In this document: positions 5,828-13,828 of the stretch, piece by piece
How the letters are laid out: every line of letters begins with the position of its first letter
Numbering within the stretch: position 1 is the stretch's first letter
Assembly (NCBI GenBank): GCA_031549665.1
Contig: JAVBPJ010000013.1
Span: 1-15,690 of the forward strand
Reading direction: 5' to 3'
DNA from: Rikenella sp031549665
Lineage (GTDB): Bacteria; Bacteroidota; Bacteroidia; Bacteroidales; Rikenellaceae
DNA length: 15,690 nt
Notes under the pieces: model-generated
What the model saw: the letters and a program-made list of their open reading frames with translations, nothing else
The model's database searches: none
What the model was told of the DNA's origin: nothing
Program-made: the position numbers and the translations under genes

Positions 5828-6724
5828 ATGAAAAAGATCAGAGCAGCCGTTGTAGGTTACGGAAACATTGGAAAATACGTGGTGGAAGCCCTGGAGGCTT
5901 CGGCCGATTTTGAACTCGCCGGCGTGGTGCGCCGCGATGCGGCCAACTGCCCGCCCGAATTGGCGCGGTATGCGGTGGTCGGTTCGCTCGACCAGCTGGG
6001 CGAAGTGGACGTGGCCCTGCTTTGCACCCCCACCCGCAAGGTGGAAGAATTTGCCCGAAAGGCCCTCGAACGGGGCATCAACACGGTCGACAGTTTCGAC
6101 ATCCACACAGGCATCGTCGATTTGCGGCACACCCTGGACGCGCTGGCCAAAACGCACGGCGCCGTGTCGGTTATTTCGGCCGGCTGGGATCCGGGCAGCG
6201 ATTCGGTGGTGCGTGCCTTGCTCGAAATATGCGCCCCCAACGGGTTGACCTACACCAATTTCGGCCCAGGAATGAGCATGGGCCATACCGTGGCGGTAAA
6301 ATCCGTGCCGGGTGTGCAGGCCGCCCTTTCGATGACCATTCCTACCGGAACCGGCATCCACCGCCGGATGGTGTACATCGAGCTGCAGCCGGGAGCCGAT
6401 TTCGGCGCCGTAGCCGCCGCCATCAAGGCCGACCCCTATTTTGCGCACGACGAAACGCACGTGATGCAGGTGGAGAGCGTCGAATCCCTGCTCGACATGG
6501 GCCACGGCGTGAACCTCGTCCGCAAGGGCGTGTCGGGAAAAACGCCCAACCAGCGTTTCGAGTTCAACATGAGCATCAACAACCCGGCCCTGACGGCCCA
6601 AATCATGGTAGGAGCCGCCCGCGCCTCGCTGAAGCAACGCCCCGGAGCCTATACGATGATCGAAATACCAATGGCCGATTTCCTGTACGGAGACCGGGAC
6701 GAACTGATTAAACGGCTTGTGTAA
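5828..6724 (+). CDS. ddh: meso-diaminopimelate D-dehydrogenase
   Basis: A 298-residue Ddh (EC 1.4.1.16), which reductively aminates L-2-amino-6-oxopimelate (tetrahydrodipicolinate) with NADPH and ammonia to meso-diaminopimelate, a one-step route to lysine and peptidoglycan precursors. The N-terminal Rossmann fold shows GYGNIG at 10-15 and VVRR at 33-36; the paired Arg fits NADP preference. Substrate-site segments are SFDIHTG (Asp91) and SAGWDPGSDS at 117-126, followed by GPGMSMGHTVAVK, a hallmark of the family. Length agrees with Bacteroidetes members and is somewhat shorter than the corynebacterial enzyme. The start rests on the Shine-Dalgarno sequence at 5815-5820. It opens the rightward group, 37 bases ahead of dnaE, so may be cotranscribed with it, although the functions are unrelated. 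Confidence 0.95.
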   Translation: MKKIRAAVVGYGNIGKYVVEALEASADFELAGVVRRDAANCPPELARYAVVGSLDQLGEVDVALLCTPTRKVEEFARKALERGINTVDSFDIHTGIVDLRHTLDALAKTHGAVSVISAGWDPGSDSVVRALLEICAPNGLTYTNFGPGMSMGHTVAVKSVPGVQAALSMTIPTGTGIHRRMVYIELQPGADFGAVAAAIKADPYFAHDETHVMQVESVESLLDMGHGVNLVRKGVSGKTPNQRFEFNMSINNPALTAQIMVGAARASLKQRPGAYTMIEIPMADFLYGDRDELIKRLV

Positions 6725-6761
6725 CCCGCCGGTTACCACCGTCTACACCCATGTAATTGCG

Positions 6762-9700
6762 ATGTCCGGATTTACCCACCTCCACGTACACACGCAGTAT
6801 TCGATTCTTGACGGCGCGGCGGCGATCAAAAAACTGATCGCCCGCGCCAAAGAGTTGGGTATGGATTCGTTGGCCATTACCGACCACGGCAACATGTTCG
6901 GAGTCAAAGAGTTCCATGCCGAAGCAACCAAGCAGGGCATCAAACCCCTGCTTGGGTGCGAGGTCTATGTGGCCACCCAAAGCCGTTTCGACAAGGGCGG
7001 AAAAGAGGATCGCGGAGGCGACCACCTGATCCTGCTGGCCAAAAACCTGCAAGGCTACCGGAACCTTATCAAGATGGTGTCGTACGCTTGGACCGAAGGA
7101 TTTTACTACAACCCCCGGATCGATAAATCGCTGCTCGAAACCTACCACGAGGGGCTGATTTGCTGTTCGGCCTGCCTGGGCGGCGAAATTCCGCAGTGGA
7201 TCATGCAGGGCAACCTGGAGGCCGCCGAAGCCTCGGTGCGCTGGTTCCGCGACCTGTTCGGCGAGGACTACTACCTCGAATTGCAACTCCACCGGTCGGG
7301 CGATGCCGAAATCGACGGCAAGGTGTTCCAAAAGCAGCAGATCGTCAACAAGGAGCTGCTTCGGCTGGGCGAAAAACTGGGCGTGAAATGCCTGGCCACC
7401 AACGACGTTCACTACATCGAGGCCGAAGACGCCACGGCCCACGACCGGCTGATTTGCCTCAGCACGGGCCGCGACCTGGACGACCCCCAGCGGATGCGGT
7501 ACACCACCCAGGAGTACCTGAAAAGCTATGACGAGATGCACGCCCTGTTCGGCGAACATCCCGAATTGCTCGCCCACACCGGCGAAGTGGCGGCCAAGAT
7601 CGAGGAGTACACCCTCAGCCACAAACCCTACATGCCCAACTTCGCCCTGCCGGACGACTTTGAGATCGAACTGGATCGGTTGAAGCGGTCGATCGGGGTG
7701 GGGATGAAAAAACAGTGGGACAAAGAACCCGAAAAATTCGCCGAACTCACCGAACGGCTTGAAAAAGCCCCCGACCAACGGGCCATTGCCGCGATCGAGG
7801 AGCTGGCCGAAGGGCTGGATACCGCCCGCCAGCAGCTTTACCTTGAACACATTGTGTGGCTCGGCGCGCGGGAACGCTACGCCGAACGGACGGACGAGGA
7901 GGTGATCCGCGAACGGATCGAATTCGAACTTCGAACCATCGAGTGGATGGGCTACCCGGGCTACTTCCTGATCGTATGGGACTTTATCCGCGCCGCCCGC
8001 GAAATGGGCGTTTCGGTGGGGCCGGGCAGGGGATCGGCGGCCGGTTCAGTGGTTTCGTACGCGCTGAAAATCACCAATATAGACCCGCTTCCGTACGGCC
8101 TGCTGTTCGAGCGTTTTCTCAATCCGGAGCGGGTGTCGCTGCCTGATATCGACATTGACTTCGACGAGGACGGCCGCGAAAAAGTGCTTCAATACGTGGT
8201 GGAGAAGTACGGGAAAAAACGGGTGGCCCAAATCATCACCTTCGGAACGATGGCCGCCAAATCGGCCATTCGAGACGTGGCCCGGGTGCAAAAACTCCCC
8301 CTGAACGAGAGCGACCGGCTGGCCAAAATGGTCCCCGAGCGTCCCGGGGTAACCCTTGCCGGAGCCTACAAAGAGGTGTCCGAACTGAACGCCGAACGCG
8401 AGTCGGAGAACCCCCTTGTGCGCGATACGCTGAAATACGCCGAAAAACTGGAAGGATCGGTGCGCCAAACCGGCGTACACGCCTGCGGAGTGATTATCGG
8501 GCAGGACGACCTCGAAAACTTCGTCCCCATCTCCACCGCCAAGGACGCCGATCTGAACGTGGTGCAGTTCGAGGGCGGGCTGGTCGAAGACGTGGGGCTT
8601 ATCAAGATGGACTTTCTGGGGCTGAAAACCCTGTCGATCATCAAGGACGCCGTTGAGAACGTCAAAGAATCGAAAGGAATCGACATAGACATCGACCAGG
8701 TGCCCCTGGACGATGCCCGCACCTTCGAGCTGTACAGCAACGGCGAAACAACGGGCCTGTTCCAGTTCGAGTCGCCCGGGATGAAGAAACACCTGCGCGC
8801 CCTGCGGCCCGGCCGGTTCGAAGACCTGATAGCAATGAACGCCCTGTACCGACCCGGGCCGATGGAGTACATCCCCGACTTTATCGCCCGTAAACACGGT
8901 CGTGCCGCCATCAGCTACGACCTGCCCGACATGGAGGAGCAGCTGGCCGACACGTACGGCATCACGGTCTATCAGGAGCAGGTGATGCTCCTGTCGCAGC
9001 AGTTGGCCGGCTTCACCAAAGGCGAGGCCGACACCCTGCGCAAAGCGATGGGGAAGAAGCAAAGGGCCGTTCTCGACAAAATGAAAGACTCGTTCCTGGA
9101 CGGGGCGGCGGCCCGTGGCCACGAACGTCCGGTTTGCGAAAAAATATGGCGCGACTGGGAGGCTTTTGCCGAATACGCTTTCAATAAATCGCACTCCACC
9201 TGCTACGCCTACGTGTCGTATCAAACCGCCTACCTCAAGGCCCACTATCCGGCCGAGTTTATGGCGGCCCTGTTGAGCCGCAACCTGTCGGACATCAAGA
9301 AGATCAGCTTTTTCATGGACGAGTGCAAACGCATGGGGACTCCGGTCAAGGGCCCCGACGTGAACGCCAGCCGCCTGCGTTTCTCGGTCGACAGCCAGCA
9401 GAACGTCCGCTTTGGCCTGGGAGGGATCAAGGGACTGGGCGAAAATGCCGTGCAGTCGATCGTTGAAGAGCGCAAAGCCCGCGGTCCGTTCAAGGATATT
9501 TACGATTTTGTGGAGCGCGTCAACCTGCAAACGGTCAACAAAAAGAACCTGGAGTGCCTGGCCCTGGCCGGTGCGCTGGACTCGATCTCTGCGGCCCATC
9601 GGAGCCACTATTTCGCCATCGACGCCAAAGGCCTGTCGTTCATCGAGCAGTTGCTCCGCTACGGCAACCTGGTGCAGAGCGACCGCAACAGCAGCCAGAA

Positions 9701-10412
9701 CAACCTGTTCGGCGATATGCTCTCGAGCGTGATGGTGCAAAAACCCGAAATCCCCAAATTCGAACCCTGGGGCAAGCTCGAAACCCTTGAGAAGGAGCGG
9801 GCCGTGGTGGGCATCTACCTTTCGTCGCACCCGCTGGACGACTACCGCATTGTGATCGAGAAGTATTGCAGCAACGTGGTTACCGACCTCGAAGACCTTG
9901 TGGCCCTGCGCGACCGCGATTTCAGCATCGGAGGCATGATCACCTCGGTGCAGCCCCTGTCGACCAAAACGGGCAAGCCTTACGGCCGTTTTACCATCGA
10001 GGATTTCAGCGGCAGCCACACCTTCACCCTTTGGAACCGCGACTGGGAAACCTACCGCAGTTACTGTTTCGAGCAGGCCTCGATCCTGATCAAAGGCCGC
10101 GTGCAGCCGAGCCAGTACCGGCCCGGGGAGATGGAGGTCGTGATCCGCAGCATGAAAAACCTGTCGCAGGTACTCGAATCCGACATCCACGAGCTGGTGG
10201 TTACCCTCCCCCTCGAAACCCTGACCGATACGCTGATCACCGACCTGGCGGGAGTAACCGCCGGCAGCGGCTCCGTGTCCTTGATATTCAACCTGATCGA
10301 TCCCGACAGCGGCATCCGCGTACCCCTGCACACCCGGTCGCCGAAGACCGAGATCAATGCGCAGATAATCAATATTCTGGATGATTATGGTTTGCAATAT
10401 CGGATCAATTGA
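6762..10412 (+). CDS. dnaE: DNA polymerase III alpha subunit
   Basis: A 1216-residue DnaE, the replicative polymerase (EC 2.7.7.7). The N-terminal PHP domain has HLHVHTQYSILDG at 6-18, TDHGNMFG at 40-47, GCEVYV, DHLILLAKN, SACLGGE (Cys138) and NDVHY (Asp215, His217). All nine expected PHP metal ligands seem present, as in DnaE proteins whose PHP domain can proofread. The palm has GPGRGSAAGS from residue 420 and PDIDIDF at 461-467, with Asp462 and Asp464 matching the catalytic pair of E. coli DnaE; MDFLGLK supplies the third Asp, 617. Fingers follow (YQEQVMLLSQQLAGFTKGEAD, FNKSHSTCYAYVSYQTAYLK), then a helix-hairpin-helix (GIKGLGENAVQSIVEER) and an OB fold (GGMITSVQPLSTKTGKPYG). The ATG at 6762 starts directly at the conserved N-terminus; an upstream TTG at 6717 overlaps ddh and is not needed. 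No intein. Long antisense frames here are shadows. Confidence 0.97.
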   Translation: MSGFTHLHVHTQYSILDGAAAIKKLIARAKELGMDSLAITDHGNMFGVKEFHAEATKQGIKPLLGCEVYVATQSRFDKGGKEDRGGDHLILLAKNLQGYRNLIKMVSYAWTEGFYYNPRIDKSLLETYHEGLICCSACLGGEIPQWIMQGNLEAAEASVRWFRDLFGEDYYLELQLHRSGDAEIDGKVFQKQQIVNKELLRLGEKLGVKCLATNDVHYIEAEDATAHDRLICLSTGRDLDDPQRMRYTTQEYLKSYDEMHALFGEHPELLAHTGEVAAKIEEYTLSHKPYMPNFALPDDFEIELDRLKRSIGVGMKKQWDKEPEKFAELTERLEKAPDQRAIAAIEELAEGLDTARQQLYLEHIVWLGARERYAERTDEEVIRERIEFELRTIEWMGYPGYFLIVWDFIRAAREMGVSVGPGRGSAAGSVVSYALKITNIDPLPYGLLFERFLNPERVSLPDIDIDFDEDGREKVLQYVVEKYGKKRVAQIITFGTMAAKSAIRDVARVQKLPLNESDRLAKMVPERPGVTLAGAYKEVSELNAERESENPLVRDTLKYAEKLEGSVRQTGVHACGVIIGQDDLENFVPISTAKDADLNVVQFEGGLVEDVGLIKMDFLGLKTLSIIKDAVENVKESKGIDIDIDQVPLDDARTFELYSNGETTGLFQFESPGMKKHLRALRPGRFEDLIAMNALYRPGPMEYIPDFIARKHGRAAISYDLPDMEEQLADTYGITVYQEQVMLLSQQLAGFTKGEADTLRKAMGKKQRAVLDKMKDSFLDGAAARGHERPVCEKIWRDWEAFAEYAFNKSHSTCYAYVSYQTAYLKAHYPAEFMAALLSRNLSDIKKISFFMDECKRMGTPVKGPDVNASRLRFSVDSQQNVRFGLGGIKGLGENAVQSIVEERKARGPFKDIYDFVERVNLQTVNKKNLECLALAGALDSISAAHRSHYFAIDAKGLSFIEQLLRYGNLVQSDRNSSQNNLFGDMLSSVMVQKPEIPKFEPWGKLETLEKERAVVGIYLSSHPLDDYRIVIEKYCSNVVTDLEDLVALRDRDFSIGGMITSVQPLSTKTGKPYGRFTIEDFSGSHTFTLWNRDWETYRSYCFEQASILIKGRVQPSQYRPGEMEVVIRSMKNLSQVLESDIHELVVTLPLETLTDTLITDLAGVTAGSGSVSLIFNLIDPDSGIRVPLHTRSPKTEINAQIINILDDYGLQYRIN

Positions 10413-10452
10413 TTAGATTTGCTCTCAAAAACAAACAATACCTGACACCTTT

Positions 10453-10767
10453 ATGGCATTAGAACTCAACTCCGCCAACTTTAGCCAGGCGATGGCCGCA
10501 GATCAACCCGTTGTGATCGACTTTTGGGCCGAATGGTGCGGCCCCTGCCGGATGATTTCGCCCGTGATCGAAGAACTCGCAGCCGACTACCAGGGCAAAG
10601 CGCTGGTGTACAAGTGCGACGTCGATTCGAACGACGAAATCGCCGCCAAATTTGCAATCCGCAACATCCCCACCATCCTTTTTGTAAAGGGAGGCGCGGT
10701 GGTCGATAAGCAGGTGGGAGCGACCACCAAAGCGGCCCTGGCCGAAAAGCTGAACAAGCTGCTTTAA
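10453..10767 (+). CDS. trxA: Thioredoxin
   Basis: A 104-residue single-domain thioredoxin, normal length, cytoplasmic (no signal peptide). FWAEWCGPC contains the redox pair Cys29 and Cys32 in the classic WCGPC motif; the buried Asp23 and the cis-proline Pro73 (RNIPTI) are present, followed by LFVKGG. It reduces disulfides in enzymes such as ribonucleotide reductase and is itself reduced by thioredoxin reductase, which is not in the window. An additional Cys55 lies outside the active site. The ATG follows the dnaE stop by 40 bases with no terminator between, so readthrough from dnaE is likely; no clear promoter of its own was seen. A 12-bp hairpin follows the gene. Confidence 0.97.
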   Translation: MALELNSANFSQAMAADQPVVIDFWAEWCGPCRMISPVIEELAADYQGKALVYKCDVDSNDEIAAKFAIRNIPTILFVKGGAVVDKQVGATTKAALAEKLNKLL

Positions 10768-10791
10768 CGCGCCACACCCATGACCGAACCT

Positions 10792-10826
10792 CCGAGGGGA
10801 TGCGACAGCGCGTGGCATCCCCTCGG
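10792..10826 (+). terminator. Hairpin after trxA
   Basis: CCGAGGGGATGC (10792-10803) and GCATCCCCTCGG (10815-10826) form a perfect 12-bp stem with an 11-nt loop, 24 bases past the trxA stop. There is no immediate T-run; CTTTTTC occurs about 20 bases later. Probably ends the ddh-dnaE-trxA unit and separates it from the carbohydrate operon. Confidence 0.65.
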
Positions 10827-10879
10827 GTCGTTCCTGAACCCGCCTTTTTCCCAATAGCCAAACATCCCAATACCAAGGC

Positions 10880-11542
10880 GTGATACGAGCTGCCATTTTT
10901 GATCTGGACGGCGTGGTGGTCGATACCGCCCGCTACCACTACCTGGCGTGGCGTTCGCTGGCCCGGCGGCTCGGCTTTCGGTTCACCGAACAGCAGAACG
11001 AACGCCTGAAAGGGGTGAGCCGGATGCGTTCGCTCGAAATCCTGCTTGAAGTGGGCGGGCTGGCCGATCGCTTTTCCGAAGCCGAAAAGGCGCAGATGGC
11101 AGCCGAGAAGAACGCCGACTACCAAACCTACATCTCCCGCATGACACCCGACGAAATCCTGCCCGGCGCCCTGGCGTTTTTGCACGAAGTGCGCGCCGAC
11201 GGGCTGCGCACGGCCCTCGGCTCGGCCAGCCGCAACGCCCCGTTGATTCTGGAGCGTACGGGCCTGGCTCCGCTGTTCGACGTGGTGGTCGACGGGTCGA
11301 TGGTGGGCGAAGCCAAACCCGACCCCGAGGTCTTTTTGCTCGGCGCCGAACGGTTGGGCGTGCCGCCCGCCGAATGCGTGGTGTTCGAAGATGCCGAGGC
11401 GGGGATCGAGGCCGCCCGCCGCGCCGGAATGCGGAGCGTGGGCGTGGGATCGCCCGAACGCCTGGGGGCGGCCGACCGGGTGATTCCGAACTTTGTCGGC
11501 CAGCACTGGAATGAACTGAAAATAACCTTGCCCCATGGATAG
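10880..11542 (+). CDS. pgmB: Beta-phosphoglucomutase
   Basis: A 220-residue HAD-superfamily enzyme (EC 5.4.2.6) that interconverts beta-glucose 1-phosphate and glucose 6-phosphate. The key residues line up with the lactococcal enzyme, shifted by at most one: nucleophile Asp8 and acid/base Asp10 in FDLDGVVVDT, GVSRMRSLEILL in the cap, Ser115 in ALGSASRNAP, Lys146 in GEAKPDPEVF, and Glu170-Asp171 in VVFEDAEAGIEAA, which bind magnesium. No signal peptide; cytosolic. The start is a GTG at 10880, giving the standard MIRAAIFDLDG opening; no ATG is available. Its stop overlaps the next gene by 8 bases, and the GH65 neighbour would make its substrate, which strongly supports the assignment. No promoter of the TAnnTTTG type was recognised in 10827-10879. 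Confidence 0.94.
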   Translation: MIRAAIFDLDGVVVDTARYHYLAWRSLARRLGFRFTEQQNERLKGVSRMRSLEILLEVGGLADRFSEAEKAQMAAEKNADYQTYISRMTPDEILPGALAFLHEVRADGLRTALGSASRNAPLILERTGLAPLFDVVVDGSMVGEAKPDPEVFLLGAERLGVPPAECVVFEDAEAGIEAARRAGMRSVGVGSPERLGAADRVIPNFVGQHWNELKITLPHG

Positions 11543-13826
11543 AATCCTTGTTACAGATCCCTGGAAAATTGTGGAACAGGGCTTCGATCCCGCCGCGATG
11601 CGGGAGTCCGAAAGCCTTTTCAGCCTTGGAAACGGGGCGATGGGAGGCCGCGGGAATTTTGAGGAGACTTACAGCGGCGACACGCTGCCGGGCCACTACG
11701 TCGGAGGGATTTTTTATCCCGACAAGACACGGGTGGGGTGGTGGAAGAACGGCTATCCCGAGTCGTTCGCCAAGGTACTTAATGCCGCCTTTTGGATCGG
11801 GGTAGAGGTAATGGTGGAGGGTGAGACGCTCGACCTGAACCAATGCGAGGTAACCGCTTTCCGCCGGGAGTTGGACATGCGGCGGGGCGTACTGACCCGC
11901 TTGTTCGAGGCGACGCTGCCTTCGGGGCGAAGGGTGTCGGTACAGGCCGAACGTTTTGTGTCGCTCGCGCGGCTCGAAGCCGGGGCGGTGCGTTACCGCA
12001 TCACGCCGCTCGGGGCAGAGGCCCTGATTTCGCTGGAGGCCTTTGTCGACGGCGACGTGCGCAACGAAGACGCCAACTACGACGAACATTTTTGGGAACA
12101 GGTCGGAACCACTCCCTCTTCGTTGACGATGCGGACCCGCAAAAGCGGTTTTACGGTTTGTTGGGCGCAACACAGTCGCCTGTCAACCTCGACGGGGACG
12201 GTTCCGCAGTGTGAAATAACCACCCGCGAAGGGCGGATCGGGGAGCGATTCACGGTACGCGCCGCTGCGGACGAGGCGGTGGTGTTGGAGAAAGTGGTGG
12301 GGATTACCTCGTCGCAAAACCATGTCAAGGCCGAACTGCGCATCCGGGCCGAGGGGGTCGCAACCTCCGCGCTGGAGGCCGGATTCGAAACCCTGCTTGG
12401 GGAACACACCCGCGCCTGGGCCGAAAAATGGGAACATGGCGACATCCAAATCGGCGGCGACGACAAGGCGCAGCAGGGCATTCGTTTCTGCATTTTCCAA
12501 TTGCTGCAAACCTATACGGGCCACGATGCCCGGCTCAATATCGGCCCCAAAGGATTTACGGGCGAAAAGTACGGCGGAAGCACCTATTGGGACACCGAGG
12601 CCTACTGCTTCCCGTTTTACCTGAGTTCGGTGGGCGAACAGGTGGCCCGGCAGCTGCTCACCTACCGCTACAATCAGCTCCCACAGGCCATCGAAAATGC
12701 CGCCAAGCTCGGTTTTACGGACGGGGCGGCCCTCTATCCGATGGTAACGATGACCGGACAGGAGTGCCACAACGAGTGGGAGATCACCTTCGAGGAGATT
12801 CACCGCAACGGAGCCATCGCCCGCGCCGTCGACTACTACTGCCGATACACCGGTTCGCGCGACTACCTGGCGCAGGGGGGGCTCGAGGTGCTGATCGGCA
12901 TCGCCCGTTTCTGGGTGCAGCGGGTGAACTGGTCGGATCAGCGGCAGGGTTATGTCATGCTGGGCGTGACCGGCCCCAACGAGTACGAAAACAACGTAAA
13001 CAACAACTGGTACACCAACTACATCGCCCGCTGGTGCCTGCGTTACGCCGCCGAAGCGGCCCGGTGGGTAGGGGAGAGCCGTCCCGATGACTACCGCCGC
13101 ATTGTCGAAAAAACCGGCCTGAAAGAGGCCGAATTCTCCCAGTGGGAGCAGGTGGCCCGCGAACTGGTGTTGCCTCAGATAGAAACCGCGCAGGGAACCC
13201 TTTTCCTGCAACAGGACGGCTACCTGGACAAGGAACAGCGGCTGGCCCGGGAACTTGCTCCCGACCAGCGGCCCATCAACCAGCACTGGTCGTGGGACCG
13301 GATCTTGCGGAGCTGTTTCATCAAACAGGCCGACGTGTTGCAGGGACTCTACTTCTTTCAGGACGACTTCGACCGCCAAACCCTGCGGTGCAACTTCGAT
13401 TTCTACGAACCGCGCACGGTACACGAATCCTCTCTTTCGCCCTGCGTACACGCCATCCTTGCCGCCCGGCTCGACGACGCCGACAAGGCCTACGAATTGT
13501 ACCTGCGCACCGCCCGCCTGGATTTGGACGACTACAACCGCGAAATCCGCGAAGGACTGCACGTAACCAGTATGGCGGGGTCGTGGCTGGCGGTGGTGGA
13601 GGGCTTCGGCGGCGTGTGCCTGGCCGCCGACGGAACGCTCTCCATCGATCCGAAACTGCCCCGGGCGTGGCAGTCGCTGCGTTTCCGCATCAACTACCGC
13701 AATGCGTTGATTGACTGCCTGGTTACTCCCGGAAAATTACTTCTTACCTCCTCCGAACCGGTGCAACTGTCCGTGCGCGGCGTTCCGGCGGTGGTCGATA
13801 CCCACCCCTTTCAAATAGCGCTGTAA
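11535..13826 (+). CDS. GH65 glycoside phosphorylase, probably maltose phosphorylase
   Basis: A 763-residue glycoside hydrolase family 65 protein, the typical length for maltose phosphorylase (EC 2.4.1.8), which splits maltose with phosphate into glucose and beta-glucose 1-phosphate. An N-terminal beta-sandwich (ESLFSLGNGAMGGRGNFEE near the start) precedes the (alpha/alpha)6 catalytic barrel: GPKGFTGEKYGGSTYWDTE at 337-355, and TGPNEYENNVNNNWYTN, in which Glu483 matches the catalytic acid of the Lactobacillus enzyme. HESSLSP from His630 fits the phosphate-binding loop. No signal peptide, so intracellular. It overlaps pgmB by 8 bases and precedes the amylase by 2. Trehalose, kojibiose or nigerose phosphorylases are related; the neighbouring alpha-amylase favours maltose, but specificity is inferred. 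Confidence 0.92.
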   Translation: MDRILVTDPWKIVEQGFDPAAMRESESLFSLGNGAMGGRGNFEETYSGDTLPGHYVGGIFYPDKTRVGWWKNGYPESFAKVLNAAFWIGVEVMVEGETLDLNQCEVTAFRRELDMRRGVLTRLFEATLPSGRRVSVQAERFVSLARLEAGAVRYRITPLGAEALISLEAFVDGDVRNEDANYDEHFWEQVGTTPSSLTMRTRKSGFTVCWAQHSRLSTSTGTVPQCEITTREGRIGERFTVRAAADEAVVLEKVVGITSSQNHVKAELRIRAEGVATSALEAGFETLLGEHTRAWAEKWEHGDIQIGGDDKAQQGIRFCIFQLLQTYTGHDARLNIGPKGFTGEKYGGSTYWDTEAYCFPFYLSSVGEQVARQLLTYRYNQLPQAIENAAKLGFTDGAALYPMVTMTGQECHNEWEITFEEIHRNGAIARAVDYYCRYTGSRDYLAQGGLEVLIGIARFWVQRVNWSDQRQGYVMLGVTGPNEYENNVNNNWYTNYIARWCLRYAAEAARWVGESRPDDYRRIVEKTGLKEAEFSQWEQVARELVLPQIETAQGTLFLQQDGYLDKEQRLARELAPDQRPINQHWSWDRILRSCFIKQADVLQGLYFFQDDFDRQTLRCNFDFYEPRTVHESSLSPCVHAILAARLDDADKAYELYLRTARLDLDDYNREIREGLHVTSMAGSWLAVVEGFGGVCLAADGTLSIDPKLPRAWQSLRFRINYRNALIDCLVTPGKLLLTSSEPVQLSVRGVPAVVDTHPFQIAL

Positions 13827-13828
13827 CT

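Noticed and set aside
8046..10397. A 783-residue open frame antisense to dnaE
   Set aside because: It mirrors the dnaE codon pattern (rich in Val, His, Gln, Gly), has no domain and no promoter, and dnaE on the plus strand is certain.
10413..10452. A promoter for trxA in the 40-base gap after dnaE
   Set aside because: No TAnnTTTG or Shine-Dalgarno match; readthrough from dnaE is simpler.
3245..10802. Shared 11-mer CCGAGGGGATG near two hairpins (3245-3255 and 10792-10802)
   Set aside because: Short, GC-rich and occupying different positions in each hairpin; in a GC-rich window this can be chance.
12183..13562. A 459-residue open frame antisense to the GH65 gene
   Set aside because: Same kind of GC-driven shadow; the GH65 catalytic motifs are on the plus strand.
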